From an uncultured Fodinibius sp. (GTDB lineage Bacteria; Bacteroidota; Rhodothermia; Balneolales; Balneolaceae): a stretch of 64,000 nucleotides of DNA. Shown here piece by piece: positions 49,061 through 59,798 of this stretch; position 1 is the first letter of the stretch; every line of letters starts with the position of its first letter. The stretch spans positions 62,001 through 126,000 of the forward strand of contig CAJXOG010000003.1 of assembly GCA_913057775.1 (NCBI GenBank), read 5' to 3'. A model generated the notes under the pieces. It was given only the letters and a program-made list of their open reading frames with translations, did no database searches and had not been told where the DNA came from. Both the position numbers and the translations under genes were made by a program.

Positions 49061-49384
49061 GTGTTACTAACTATCTAATCTTTAAAGCTATTTGTGTATT
49101 CCCGAATACAGCATGGGAATAAGAGTCCCGCAAAATAAGGACATTTTTCTGTGTTATCAACAGAATTATTAGAATTAAAATGAGTTGTTTCTCGGGGTAA
49201 AATCAATAGGTTAGATTTCCCAATTCATAAAAATTTATGGCTTATCGAGGAGTACATAAGGATTGAGTTATGCTCTTACTCTGTGACATACAAAAGTTCT
49301 TACTTGGGAACAAAGATATTTAATCCTTCTATAAACAAATTAAGTGCTTAATACTTAATAAGAGGGATGAGAAGATCTTAGACT

Positions 49385-49768
49385 ATGATTTTGTTCAACA
49401 GAATGTTAGAAAGTAAGATAATAGTAGTTCTATATCTTGGGATAGGACTGGCATTAACATCTTGTGCAAGTACCAAACCTCCCTTGCAGGAACTGGCGCA
49501 AACTGAGGCAGTTATAAACCAAGCAGACCAAGTGGGAGCTGAAGAGTATGCACCACTTGAGATCCGTCAAGCCCGGAAAAAGTTGCAACGAGCTAGAGAA
49601 CTTGAAGCAGAAGAAAAGTATGATGAAGCAAAACGAATTGCTGTTCGTGCGGAAGTAGATGCAGAGCTGGCAGAAGCGAAAGCACTCTCTGAAAAAGCAC
49701 AGAATGCTGTTCATCAGCTTAGAGAAAGCATAAGAATATTGAAAGAAGAAATTGAACGAAAACAATAG
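49385..49768 (+). CDS. DUF4398-like lipoprotein
   Basis: Lipobox LTSCAS; AEEYAPLEIRQARKKLQRARELEAEEKYDEAKRIAVRAEVDAELAEAKA. Confidence 0.8.
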   Translation: MILFNRMLESKIIVVLYLGIGLALTSCASTKPPLQELAQTEAVINQADQVGAEEYAPLEIRQARKKLQRARELEAEEKYDEAKRIAVRAEVDAELAEAKALSEKAQNAVHQLRESIRILKEEIERKQ

Positions 49769-49772
49769 GAGA

Positions 49773-50660
49773 ATGATTACTCATTTTTTCAAGCTAAATG
49801 CGTGTTTTATTCTTTCAGTATTTATAATGCTCGGCTGTGGTGGTCCTCCTGAAGATAATCCACTACTCAAGGAAGCAATAAACCATTTTCATGAAGCTGA
49901 AAATGATTCCACAATTGTTATGAATGCTCCGGTAGCTCTAAAAGAGGCTGAGGAAGCTCTACAAGAGAGTGAGCGATTGTGGGAAGAAAAAGCTGATAAA
50001 GAACTGGTAGACCATCATGCATATATTGCTAAACAGAAAGTAGCCATTGCCCGTGAGACAGCGGAATTGAATGCGGCTCAAGATGAAGTAGAACGCGCTG
50101 AAAGCCAGCGTCAACAAGTCTTGATTGGGGCAAGGAAAGCAGAGGCAATTGCTGCTGAAAAACGGGCTGAAGAGGCATTGTCACAGGCAGAAAAAGAGCG
50201 CCGTGAGGCTGAAAAAGCTAGGAAACGGGCTGAAGAGTTGGCCGAGCGTGTTAATAAACTTGAAGCTGAGCGAACCGAACGAGGGCTGGTGTTAACTTTG
50301 GGCGATGTGCTTTTTGATTTTGACAAAGCTACTCTGAAGTCGGGCGGGGAGCGAGCAGTGGAGAAACTTGCGCAATTTATGGAGGAGTATCCGAATCGTA
50401 ATGTTATGATTGAAGGCTTTACAGATACGGTGGGTCCGGCTAATTATAATGAGAAACTTTCCCGTCAAAGAGCTAATTCTGTCCGACAGGCTTTGTTAAA
50501 TAAAGGTATTAGTTCCTCCCGCATACAGATTCGGGGATATGGCGAAAAATATCCTGTAGCCTCGAATAATACTGAAGCAGGCAGACAACAAAATCGACGG
50601 GTTGAGGTAATTATCTCCGATAGCGAAGGAGATATTGATGAACGTGCTAAAGCAAATTAA
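49773..50660 (+). CDS. OmpA-family lipoprotein with DUF4398-like coiled-coil N-terminal region
   Basis: Lipobox MLGCGG; OmpA: VMIEGFTDTVGPANYNEKLSRQRANSVRQALLNKGISSSRIQIRGYGEKYPVASNNTEAGRQQNRRVEVII. Confidence 0.9.
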   Translation: MITHFFKLNACFILSVFIMLGCGGPPEDNPLLKEAINHFHEAENDSTIVMNAPVALKEAEEALQESERLWEEKADKELVDHHAYIAKQKVAIARETAELNAAQDEVERAESQRQQVLIGARKAEAIAAEKRAEEALSQAEKERREAEKARKRAEELAERVNKLEAERTERGLVLTLGDVLFDFDKATLKSGGERAVEKLAQFMEEYPNRNVMIEGFTDTVGPANYNEKLSRQRANSVRQALLNKGISSSRIQIRGYGEKYPVASNNTEAGRQQNRRVEVIISDSEGDIDERAKAN

Positions 50661-50866
50661 AAGCTGTTTTTCAATAAGTTCCCTATCTTATATATATGCC
50701 TGTATATTTTTTTGTTAAAGAGTTCTATTACAAATTGTGATTAAAACTGTTTGAGCTGTTATTTAGGAGGTTTTGCAGATCTCTTTTGGAATGACAGTTT
50801 TTATATTTCTTTTATTATCTTCCCACAGAAATCTATTGAATTCTAAGAAATTGAGGATCGCAACTT

Positions 50867-51712
50867 ATGGCTGACAAACAAGGATATGGACTGCTTAAGG
50901 GAAAGAAGGGATTGATTTTTGGTGCACTGGATGAGCGCAGTATAGCGTGGAGAATCGCTTTAGCGTGTAAACGAGAGGGGGCTGAATTCTCATTATCCAA
51001 TGCTCCGGTAGCTTTACGTTTTGGAGATCTGGATGAGCTATCCGAAGAAACAGGAGCAGAGGTTTTTCCCTGTGATGTGACCAACGAAGATGAAATCGAA
51101 GAGCTGATGCAGAACGTAAAAGAGGAGCACGGCCAAATTGACTTTATGCTTCATGCTATTGGGATGTCGCCCAATGTGCGCAAAAAACAAGACTATAAAG
51201 AGTTGAACTACCAGTGGATGCAGCAGACGATGGATATTTCGGCTATTTCGCTGCATAAAGTGATCCGATATGCCGATGAGGCCGACATCTTGGCTGATGG
51301 CGGAAGCATTGTGGCGCTTTCTTACATTGGAGCCCATCGTATTTTTTCTAAGTACAGTGATATGAACGATGCCAAAGCACTGCTTGAGAGTATCGCCCGA
51401 AACTATGGAAGTCGTCTGGCTGACCGCGGGATCCGTGTCAATACGGTTTCACAGGCTCCTACCAAAACTTCTGCAGGGAAAGGTATCAAGGGATTTGACG
51501 GCATGTATACTTTTGCTGATAAAATTGCGCCTATGGGTAATCCTACCGCTGATGAATGTGCGGACTATTGCGTGACACTTTTTTCTGATCTAACGCGTAA
51601 AGTAACAATGCAGAATCTCTATCACGACGGTGGTTTTGTTACGTCTGGTATCAACGAAGAGATGATTAACGATCTGGCAAAAATGTATGCCGAGGATGAA
51701 GGCGATGAGTAA
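50867..51712 (+). CDS. fabI: Enoyl-[acyl-carrier-protein] reductase
   Basis: FGALDERSIAWRIALACKREGAEFSLS; DFMLHAIGMSPN; RGIRVNTVSQAPTKTSAGKGIKGFD. Confidence 0.92.
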   Translation: MADKQGYGLLKGKKGLIFGALDERSIAWRIALACKREGAEFSLSNAPVALRFGDLDELSEETGAEVFPCDVTNEDEIEELMQNVKEEHGQIDFMLHAIGMSPNVRKKQDYKELNYQWMQQTMDISAISLHKVIRYADEADILADGGSIVALSYIGAHRIFSKYSDMNDAKALLESIARNYGSRLADRGIRVNTVSQAPTKTSAGKGIKGFDGMYTFADKIAPMGNPTADECADYCVTLFSDLTRKVTMQNLYHDGGFVTSGINEEMINDLAKMYAEDEGDE

Positions 51713-51742
51713 TTATTAATTGCTTTCGAAATATTTCTTGAG

Positions 51743-51771
51743 ATGCCCGGCACTTTCAAAGTGCCGGGCAT
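51743..51771 (+). terminator. Strong terminator-type hairpin after fabI
   Basis: Perfect 14-bp inverted repeat ATGCCCGGCACTTT-c-AAAGTGCCGGGCAT. Confidence 0.75.
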
Positions 51772-51875
51772 TTATGTTTTAGGGAATATTGTTAAAAAGA
51801 TGTATCCGGATTTTAATCTTTCTGTGAAAACCAGTTACTTACCAACGGTTTTAATTCCCAATAAATAATAGACCG

Positions 51876-54344
51876 ATGAAGCGACTCTCAGTTTTACTAT
51901 TCGCATTTCTATTTATTACGACAAGTGGATTTTCCCAGGATCTGCCTTCCATCAATGAAAAAACACAGGGGCTCGAAAAAGAGGAGGGGTATTTTACCTA
52001 TTACTGGGATAATGCTACGGGAAAAATATGGCTGGAAATCGACAAGTTTGATACGGAGTTTTTATATGTTAATTCGCTTACGGCAGGAGTTGGCTCTAAC
52101 GATATTGGGCTTGATCGCAATCAGCTGGGTGATGATCGGATTGTTACCTTTGAGAGACGTGGGCCCAAGGTGTTGATGGTGCAGCCGAACTATTCTTATC
52201 GGGCGATAACGGATAATCCCAAAGAAAAGCAGTCGGTTCGAGATGCCTTTGCTAAATCGGTGTTGTGGGGATTTGAAATTGCAGCCCAAAATGAAGGTGC
52301 GGTTCTTGTTGATGCTACGGATTTTCTTATTCGCGATGCCCACGGGATTAGTGAGCGACTAGAACAGAGCGATGAAGGTAGTTTTAGTATTGATAAAAGT
52401 CGTTCGGCGCTGTATCGTGAGGCGACCATGAACTTTCCGAAGAATACAGAATTTGAGGCAACGCTGACGTTTACGGGCAGTAATCCCGGTGGACAAGTTC
52501 GTTCGGTGACTCCAACATCGGATGTGATCACGGTTCGACAGCATCACTCTTTTGTAGAGTTGCCGGATGATGATTTTGAGCCTCGACGATTTGATCCGCG
52601 CGCAGGATATTTTGGCATTAGGTACCAGGATTACAGTACCCCCATTGGAGAGCCTATCAAGAAACGATTTATTACCAAGCACCGCCTGAAGAAGAAGTAT
52701 CCGGATTCAGCGATGAGTGAGCCGGTAGAGCCGATTGTCTATTATCTGGATCCGGGAACACCGGAACCGGTTCGCGGTGCGTTACTCGATGGCGCCCGCT
52801 GGTGGAATGAAGCTTTTGAAGCAGCCGGATATAAGGATGCATTTCGCGTAGAAGTGCTACCCGACAGTGCTCATCCGATGGACGTTCGTTATAATATGAT
52901 CAACTGGGTGCATCGCTCAACGCGCGGATGGTCATACGGAACGTCGGTGGTAGATCCCCGTACGGGAGAAATAATTAAAGGTCATGTTCTGCTGGGGTCG
53001 CTTCGCGTGCGACAGGATTATCTGATTGCCGAGGGATTATTATCCCCATACAAGGATGGCCAAACATTCGACGAAGATAATCAGATGCTGGATATGGCGC
53101 TGGCACGTATTCGTCAGCTTTCAGCGCACGAAATTGGTCACACGTTGGGTATTGCTCATAATTTTGCGGCCAGCACTAACGACCGCTCCTCAGTCATGGA
53201 TTATCCCGCTCCCAAGGTAAATATCACTCAAGATAGTACGCTGGATTTGTCAAACGCTTACGATACCGGTATCGGCGAATGGGATAAGGTGGCAGTAAAA
53301 TATGGGTATAAGGATGTATCCGGTTTGCCCGATGAAGAAACTGCATTAAATAGTGTTATTGAAGAGGCTATTGACGAGGGATTGTTATATATCTCGGATG
53401 CGGATGCACGTCCGGCCGGTGGCGCTCACCCCAAAGCACATCTTTGGGACAACGGCGAAAATGCGGTGGATCAGCTCCACCATATAATGGATGTGCGGGA
53501 GATTGCGCTGCAGAACTTTTCGGAGTCGAATATTCCAAAAGGTACACCTATGGCGGAGCTCGAAGATGCGCTGGTACCGATTTATCTGTATCACCGATAT
53601 CAAATTGATGGTACAGTTAAGTTAATTGGCGGACAGAATTATAGTTATAACCTTCGCGGAGATGATCAGGCTGGCCCTGAGTCCGTGCCGGACTCCACAC
53701 AGCGAGTGGCCTTGGATGCTATGCTCAAAACGCTATCCGCCGAACAGCTGACAATGCCCGAGCGCATTCTGGAGCTGATACCCCCGCGTCCCATTGGCTA
53801 CTATGATTCTCGCGAACTATTTAACAGTCATACTGATCCTACGTTTGATCCTATCGGTGCGGCCGAAACAGCAGCGGCAATGTCAGCTAAACTATTATTT
53901 AATACCGAACGGGCAGCAAGGTTAGTTAGTGCTGAGGCTCGTGACTCGACAAATTTAGGTCTCGGTGATTTGTTGGATTCTGTAATCAATCATACCTGGA
54001 AACAGCCTATTGAGAATGGATATGAAGGGGCTGTACAGAATACCATTAATCATGTGGTATTATATCAGGTGATGAATTTGGCGGCGGATGAAAATGCTTC
54101 TTCCCAAGTTCGTGCAGTGACAAACTTTAAGCTTGAGGCTTTGCGTGAATGGATGCGGAACGAGGCAGAGAACCGAGCGGAAAAAGAGCAGCGTATTGCT
54201 TCATTGTTATACGGCTACCGAACACTACAGCAATTTAAGGATAAGGGGGAGATGTTTATGCCAACAAAGCCCTTAAGTCCACCACCGGGTTCTCCTATCG
54301 GCAATGATATGGGAATATTTATGCAATGCAGTTATCATAGATGA
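51876..54344 (+). CDS. Secreted zinc-dependent metalloprotease (DUF4953/DUF5117-like)
   Basis: Signal peptide; SAHEIGHTLGIAHNFAAS (HExxHxxGxxH) and SSVMDYPAP Met-turn. Confidence 0.88.
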   Translation: MKRLSVLLFAFLFITTSGFSQDLPSINEKTQGLEKEEGYFTYYWDNATGKIWLEIDKFDTEFLYVNSLTAGVGSNDIGLDRNQLGDDRIVTFERRGPKVLMVQPNYSYRAITDNPKEKQSVRDAFAKSVLWGFEIAAQNEGAVLVDATDFLIRDAHGISERLEQSDEGSFSIDKSRSALYREATMNFPKNTEFEATLTFTGSNPGGQVRSVTPTSDVITVRQHHSFVELPDDDFEPRRFDPRAGYFGIRYQDYSTPIGEPIKKRFITKHRLKKKYPDSAMSEPVEPIVYYLDPGTPEPVRGALLDGARWWNEAFEAAGYKDAFRVEVLPDSAHPMDVRYNMINWVHRSTRGWSYGTSVVDPRTGEIIKGHVLLGSLRVRQDYLIAEGLLSPYKDGQTFDEDNQMLDMALARIRQLSAHEIGHTLGIAHNFAASTNDRSSVMDYPAPKVNITQDSTLDLSNAYDTGIGEWDKVAVKYGYKDVSGLPDEETALNSVIEEAIDEGLLYISDADARPAGGAHPKAHLWDNGENAVDQLHHIMDVREIALQNFSESNIPKGTPMAELEDALVPIYLYHRYQIDGTVKLIGGQNYSYNLRGDDQAGPESVPDSTQRVALDAMLKTLSAEQLTMPERILELIPPRPIGYYDSRELFNSHTDPTFDPIGAAETAAAMSAKLLFNTERAARLVSAEARDSTNLGLGDLLDSVINHTWKQPIENGYEGAVQNTINHVVLYQVMNLAADENASSQVRAVTNFKLEALREWMRNEAENRAEKEQRIASLLYGYRTLQQFKDKGEMFMPTKPLSPPPGSPIGNDMGIFMQCSYHR

Positions 54345-54940
54345 TTGAACCAAATGAGTTACTCAACGCCTATGCCAACGGAATTTTCCCGATGGCTGAT
54401 TCGCGGGATGATGAGGATGCTAAATGGTATACTTCAAGTCGACGCGGAATAATACCGATAGATAACTTTCATGTTTCTTCCAATGTGCGGCGGATCATTC
54501 GTAATAAGCATTACCATATTAAGTTTGATTACAACTTTCGTCAGGTTATGGAAGCATGCGCCGATCGCGATTCCACATGGATATCGCATGAGATTATTGA
54601 GTCGTACTCTCGTTTGCATGAGTTGGGATATGCGCATTCGGTAAGTATATATAATAAAAAATGGGAGCTTGTTGGAGGTCAGTACGGTGTTTCATTGGGA
54701 GCAGCCTTTTTTGGAGAGTCGCTTTTCGGCTGGGCAAAGGAAGCATCAAAGGTGGCCCTGTTTTGGACGCATCAGGCGCTGCAAAAGGGTGGCTTTGAGC
54801 TCTGGGATACACAGTTTTGGACGGAGCACTTGGCTCAGTTTGGATGCATCGAAATTCCGGCCGAGGAGTATGAGAAGCGGCTAAGATCTGCGCTTGAAAA
54901 GGAAGCTGATTTTGAGCCTGTAGAAACAAAAATCAAATAA
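54341..54940 (+). CDS. aat: Leucyl/phenylalanyl-tRNA--protein transferase
   Basis: LLNAYANGIFPMADSRDDEDAKWYTSSRRGIIPI; GGQYGVSLGAAFFGESLF; TQFWTEHLAQFG. Confidence 0.92.
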   Translation: MIEPNELLNAYANGIFPMADSRDDEDAKWYTSSRRGIIPIDNFHVSSNVRRIIRNKHYHIKFDYNFRQVMEACADRDSTWISHEIIESYSRLHELGYAHSVSIYNKKWELVGGQYGVSLGAAFFGESLFGWAKEASKVALFWTHQALQKGGFELWDTQFWTEHLAQFGCIEIPAEEYEKRLRSALEKEADFEPVETKIK

Positions 54941-54973
54941 AAATCCTCAGGGATTTAGATATTCTGAGGATTT
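54941..54973. terminator. Bidirectional terminator between convergent aat and dxs
   Basis: AAATCCTCAG ... CTGAGGATTT. Confidence 0.75.
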
Positions 54974-54995
54974 CAACACGTGGTTAGACTAAAAA

Positions 54996-56918
54996 TTAAG
55001 CTTTCAAAGATGCAGCTTCATGAACTTCACGGATTTTCTTTTTAATGCCTTCCGGATCGAGTCCTACTTCATGGTGAAGTTCTTCCTGGGTGCCGTGTTC
55101 AACGATACGGTCCGGAACGCCCATAATAGTAGTAGGAATATGGTGAGGTTTGTCAGCTAAGTATTCGGTTACAGCACTTCCGAATCCGCCCAACTTAGTA
55201 CCATCTTCGACGGTGATAATGCGTTCGTAAGTGTGACAGATTTCGTCAATGAGATCGGTATCGAGTGGTTTGGCAAAACGCATATTAAAATGCCCCACTT
55301 TTATGCCTTCTTCAGCCAAGTCATCAGCGGCTTCCATCACGTAGTTGCCAAACGGTCCAAAACTCAAGATTGCAATTTCGTCGCCGTCGCGGAGTTTCTC
55401 TCCTTTTCCAATTTCCATAGATTTGAAGCCTTCGGGGTAATCCATGCCGGTTGCGCGTCCACGTGGATAGCGAATAGACCAAGCACATTCATCATATTTT
55501 GATGCGGTGTACATCATATCACGGAGCTCTTCCTCATTCATCGGCGAAGAAACAATCATATTTGGTACGCTTCGCAGGTACGAAATGTCATACAATCCAT
55601 GATGTGTAGGTCCGTCGGCGCCAACTAATCCTGCTCGATCAATGCAAAAGACAACCGGTAACTTTTGAATAGCCACATCGTGAATTACCTGGTCATAGGC
55701 ACGTTGGAGGAAGGTAGAATAAATAGCAGCAAACGCTTTTTTGCCTTCTGTTGCCAATCCCGCTGCAAAGGTAATGGAGTGCTGCTCCGCTATACCCACG
55801 TCAAAAGCACGATCGGGATATTTATTCATCAGCGGCCATAAGCTCGATCCACTGGGCATGGCGGGAGTAATGCCTACGATATCCTCGTCTTCATCAGCAA
55901 GTTCAACGATCGCTTCACCAAAAACGTGCTGGTATTTTTGGGGTTTGGGTTCGGTGTCGGGATCAAGCTGCTTGCCGGTAATTTTATCAAATGGGCTGCT
56001 TTGGGCATGCCATTTGGTTTGCTCGCGTTCGGCGGGAGCAAATCCTTTTCCTTTTACCGTGACGGCATGTAAGAGTTTAGGGCCGGGAATGTCTTTGAGA
56101 TCTTCGAGGTGACGTCGCATGGCATCTACGTTATGCCCGTCAACGGGACCATAGTACTTAAAACCTAAGGCTTGAAATAATCCGCCCGGTGTAATGGCTG
56201 TGGTTACGGCCTTTTCGAGTCGTGATGCGACTTTGCGCATTTTTTCACCGGCAGACTTGAAATGACCGAGCATATCATAAATTTCATCACGCAGCTTGTT
56301 AAACGTTTTACTGGTCGTAATATCGGTCAAATATTCTTTGAGAGCCCCGACATTGGGATCAATAGACATATTGTTGTCATTAAGGATAACCAGAATATCG
56401 GAATTCATAGCTCCGGCATTATTAAGGCCTTCAAAAGCGAGTCCGGCAGTCATTGCTCCGTCACCGGTTATAGTCACTACTTTATTGTCACTCTGATCAA
56501 GATCACGAGCAACAGCCATTCCCAATCCGCCCGAAATTGATGTACTGGAGTGTCCTACCCCAAAAGTATCGTATTCACTTTCGCTGCGCTTGGGAAATCC
56601 TGAAAGTCCTTCGTATTTTCGATTGGTGTGAAAGTTATCGCGCCGGCCTGTTAAAATTTTGTGGCCATATGCCTGATGTCCCACATCCCAAACCAAGCGA
56701 TCTTTGGGCGTATCATACACATAATGGAGAGCCACTGTCATTTCTACTACGCCCAGACTGGCCCCAAAATGTCCGCCGTGAATGGAGACAATATCAATAA
56801 TAAAATCCCGAAGCTCATCACATACATCTACAAGCTGTTCGGGATCCAGTTTCTTTAGGTCATCAGGCGAATTAATTTCTGCTAAAAGAGGACCAGGAGT
56901 TACTTTTTCAAATTCCAT
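54996..56918 (-). CDS. dxs: 1-deoxy-D-xylulose-5-phosphate synthase
   Basis: HGGHFGASLGVVEMTVALHYVYDTPKDRLVWDVGHQAYGHKILTGRRD; VGIAEQHSITFAAGLATEG. Confidence 0.97.
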   Translation of the reverse strand: MEFEKVTPGPLLAEINSPDDLKKLDPEQLVDVCDELRDFIIDIVSIHGGHFGASLGVVEMTVALHYVYDTPKDRLVWDVGHQAYGHKILTGRRDNFHTNRKYEGLSGFPKRSESEYDTFGVGHSSTSISGGLGMAVARDLDQSDNKVVTITGDGAMTAGLAFEGLNNAGAMNSDILVILNDNNMSIDPNVGALKEYLTDITTSKTFNKLRDEIYDMLGHFKSAGEKMRKVASRLEKAVTTAITPGGLFQALGFKYYGPVDGHNVDAMRRHLEDLKDIPGPKLLHAVTVKGKGFAPAEREQTKWHAQSSPFDKITGKQLDPDTEPKPQKYQHVFGEAIVELADEDEDIVGITPAMPSGSSLWPLMNKYPDRAFDVGIAEQHSITFAAGLATEGKKAFAAIYSTFLQRAYDQVIHDVAIQKLPVVFCIDRAGLVGADGPTHHGLYDISYLRSVPNMIVSSPMNEEELRDMMYTASKYDECAWSIRYPRGRATGMDYPEGFKSMEIGKGEKLRDGDEIAILSFGPFGNYVMEAADDLAEEGIKVGHFNMRFAKPLDTDLIDEICHTYERIITVEDGTKLGGFGSAVTEYLADKPHHIPTTIMGVPDRIVEHGTQEELHHEVGLDPEGIKKKIREVHEAASLKA

Positions 56919-56924
56919 ACTTGG

Positions 56925-57143
56925 TTATTCTTTTTCGTTATCATCGTTATGTTGATCCGCTACTTTCTTGATGCGAAGCTCTGCTTCTTCAAGGGTTTCT
57001 GTGCAAATTTTAGAAAGTTTGATGCCTTCTTCGTAGAGATCAATGGATTTTTCCAGTGAGATAGATTCGTCTTCAAGTTGATTAACGATGTCTTCCAGTC
57101 TTTGTAAAGCCTCTTCGAAGCTTGGTCGTTCCTTTTTGGACAT
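56925..57143 (-). CDS. xseB: Exodeoxyribonuclease VII small subunit
   Basis: PSFEEALQRLEDIVNQLEDESISLEKSIDLYEEGIKLSKIC. Confidence 0.93.
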   Translation of the reverse strand: MSKKERPSFEEALQRLEDIVNQLEDESISLEKSIDLYEEGIKLSKICTETLEEAELRIKKVADQHNDDNEKE

Positions 57144-57252
57144 AAAAATTGCTTAAAAATAAATATATACTTCTCTAAACCATATAAATAAAAAGTTTTA
57201 GGAGTCAGATTCCAACTCTTTTTCTTGTATGAAAGAAGGTTCTTAAAACAGT

Positions 57253-59664
57253 TTACTGCTTATAGATGTTTCTTCCATTGGAATAAAATTGCATCGCCCC
57301 CTCCAAGCTGGTAAATGATAAGGAAGGAATATACTGATGTAATCGGTTGGAGGCCTGTCGATGCGGGTGTCCGAACCGGTTGCTTTTTGCCAACGAGACA
57401 ATACCGATCTGAGGGGTTGCCGATTGCAAGAATAATGCACCGGAACTGGTTTTACTGCCGTGATGGCCAACTTTAAGGAAATCAGTGTCTATCATTTTAG
57501 GATAGCGTTTCAAGAGGTTTTCTTCCTGCCGGTGTTCTGCATCACCCATGAAAAGGAATTCCGTATCTCCATAAATTAGTTCTATAACCAGCGATCGATT
57601 ATTAACATTTGATTGAGAAACAGATTCTTGTGGGCCATAAACAAACATTTGCATAGCAGGGTCAATAAATATTTTATCACCGGCCTTAAGAGGTTTGATG
57701 GGGATATTATTATCAAAAGCTTTTTTGTTGTATGCTTTATAAAGCTGTGAATTATAATCGGTTCCCGAATTGTAAATTGTGTCCACTGGAACGGAATCAA
57801 TAATTTCGAGAATGCCCCCAATATGGTCTGCATGGGGATGCGAGAGAAATACGGCATCCAGTTTATCAATCCCCTGCTCTTTTATATGGGGTACGATAAT
57901 ATACTTTGCACTATTGTAATCGGGTTGCCAGCGGCCAACATCAATCAAAAAATGTTTGTTACCCGGAGTAGTGACGAGTGCCGCATCACCTTGTCCCACA
58001 TCAAAAAACGTGAGTTTTAGTGTAGCAGGAGAAAGTTTTTCAAGAAGCCGGTTTCCCTGATGAAGGCAGGCGACCAGTAAAAGAAAAGCTAAAAACTTCC
58101 ACCGAAGTTTGGGAATGGGGAGGGAGGCAATTAAAAAGATGATGGCAATCCAGATGCCGAAAAATAGCAGGCTGTCAACGTGAACTTGAACCCAGCTCCA
58201 AGGTAGGTTTGCTGCAAATTCGACAAGGCGGTGTAACCACTGCAGGAAAATATCGACGGGATAATTCAGTGTTTGAGCAAAACCTGAGGCAAAAGGGGTT
58301 ATTAAAAGTAAGGCCAGTCCAAAAGGTACGGCGATTCCCAGAAAGGGAATGACAAAGGCATTGGCCAGAGGTCCTACGAGAGAAAATTCCCCAAAGTAAT
58401 AGGCAAGGAGTGGAAAGAGACCAATTTGAACAATAAATGAAATAATGATGATCATGATAGGCTTTCCGTACCAGCGGAAGCGAATCCAAGCGGGCAGCCA
58501 GCGCTGAATAACGGGAGCGGTTAACAGAATTATGTAAACGGCTCCAAACGAGAGCTGAAATCCTATGGAAAAGAGATCTGATGGGTTAATTATAAGGATG
58601 ATGAGAGCGGCAACAGCAGTGAGATTCTTGGAGTCTCGGACTTTATGAAATAGCTTGCCATAAGCCAAAAGTATTCCTACCAGCGAAGCCCTGGTTACCG
58701 ATGGAGAAAAATCCGTGAGCCCGGCGTATATGAATAATGTGATAATAAGCAGTGTAATCCCTATTTGCTTTCCATATCTGAGTGTCCAGAAGAATGGGAT
58801 GACCAGCCAAAACGGAAACAGTAAAAACCCTACATGCAACCCCGATACTGCCATGATATGGGAGAGTCCGGCTCGCGAAAAAGAGATCTTCTGTTCTCGT
58901 GCCAGCTCATTTTTGTATCCGATTAAAAGGGCTTTGGCCAGCGAGGAGGTTTGTTTACTAAAGTTGGAATCGATGGCATTGAGGACATTTTTTCTGAAAT
59001 AGCTCCACCGCCAAATATTATGGATAGGTGTTATTGAGATGATTTTCTGGACACCCACTTGGCTGTAAATACCTTGAGAGGCAAGATACTGTTTGTAGTC
59101 AAACTGGGAGGGATTCCGCTTTTCTTCAAGGGGATATACGGTGGCCTCGAATGTAATCTTGTTGCCCAGCTTTAAGTCGGTAGGTATATCTTGGTCAGCG
59201 GGATCGAGCACAGCGCGTAACTTAAATGATTGATCCCAAATAAGATCACCGGGAAAAATGGAGGTATCTATCTCTACATCAACCTGAAATTTGCCGGTAC
59301 TTGTTTGCTTAATCTGCTGGATACTTCCGCTAAATGTAAGTTCTTCCCAGGTGTAGGTATTAATAACGTGGGCCTCTTCGGGGAGATCACGATAATCCCA
59401 GAAAGAATACCAGGTACCACCAAAACTGATGATAATTCCTAAATAAGACAGGATAACAGTCGTATAAACCCGGCTATTAAAGGATTTGCGATAGATACTT
59501 TCTGTTATCAGATATAAGATGGAAGTGCATCCGAAAATAAATATCCAGACTGATAGTGCAGTATCAAGCTGATAGTCAATAATAATACCCGCTGCCAGCA
59601 ACAATACTATTCTGACTGCAGGATAGGATGCGAAAGGGAATTGATATGTTTGATGAATGCTCAC
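57253..59664 (-). CDS. comEC: ComEC/Rec2 family DNA internalization protein
   Basis: Competence domain (LSHIMAVSGLHVGFLLFP) plus MBL-fold (FDVGQGDAALV, LSHPHADHIGGI, KVGHHGS). Confidence 0.95.
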   Translation of the reverse strand: MSIHQTYQFPFASYPAVRIVLLLAAGIIIDYQLDTALSVWIFIFGCTSILYLITESIYRKSFNSRVYTTVILSYLGIIISFGGTWYSFWDYRDLPEEAHVINTYTWEELTFSGSIQQIKQTSTGKFQVDVEIDTSIFPGDLIWDQSFKLRAVLDPADQDIPTDLKLGNKITFEATVYPLEEKRNPSQFDYKQYLASQGIYSQVGVQKIISITPIHNIWRWSYFRKNVLNAIDSNFSKQTSSLAKALLIGYKNELAREQKISFSRAGLSHIMAVSGLHVGFLLFPFWLVIPFFWTLRYGKQIGITLLIITLFIYAGLTDFSPSVTRASLVGILLAYGKLFHKVRDSKNLTAVAALIILIINPSDLFSIGFQLSFGAVYIILLTAPVIQRWLPAWIRFRWYGKPIMIIIISFIVQIGLFPLLAYYFGEFSLVGPLANAFVIPFLGIAVPFGLALLLITPFASGFAQTLNYPVDIFLQWLHRLVEFAANLPWSWVQVHVDSLLFFGIWIAIIFLIASLPIPKLRWKFLAFLLLVACLHQGNRLLEKLSPATLKLTFFDVGQGDAALVTTPGNKHFLIDVGRWQPDYNSAKYIIVPHIKEQGIDKLDAVFLSHPHADHIGGILEIIDSVPVDTIYNSGTDYNSQLYKAYNKKAFDNNIPIKPLKAGDKIFIDPAMQMFVYGPQESVSQSNVNNRSLVIELIYGDTEFLFMGDAEHRQEENLLKRYPKMIDTDFLKVGHHGSKTSSGALFLQSATPQIGIVSLAKSNRFGHPHRQASNRLHQYIPSLSFTSLEGAMQFYSNGRNIYKQ

Positions 59665-59798
59665 ATTAGTATGACCGTTAGGCAGGCTAAACCTTACAGC
59701 TATTAAATGTTGTTATAACTGATTGGGCAACTTTGAAATAAGGTTTGCGGTGCTTATAATTTTGAAACCGTGAAATAATAACTAAAGGATATATTGAT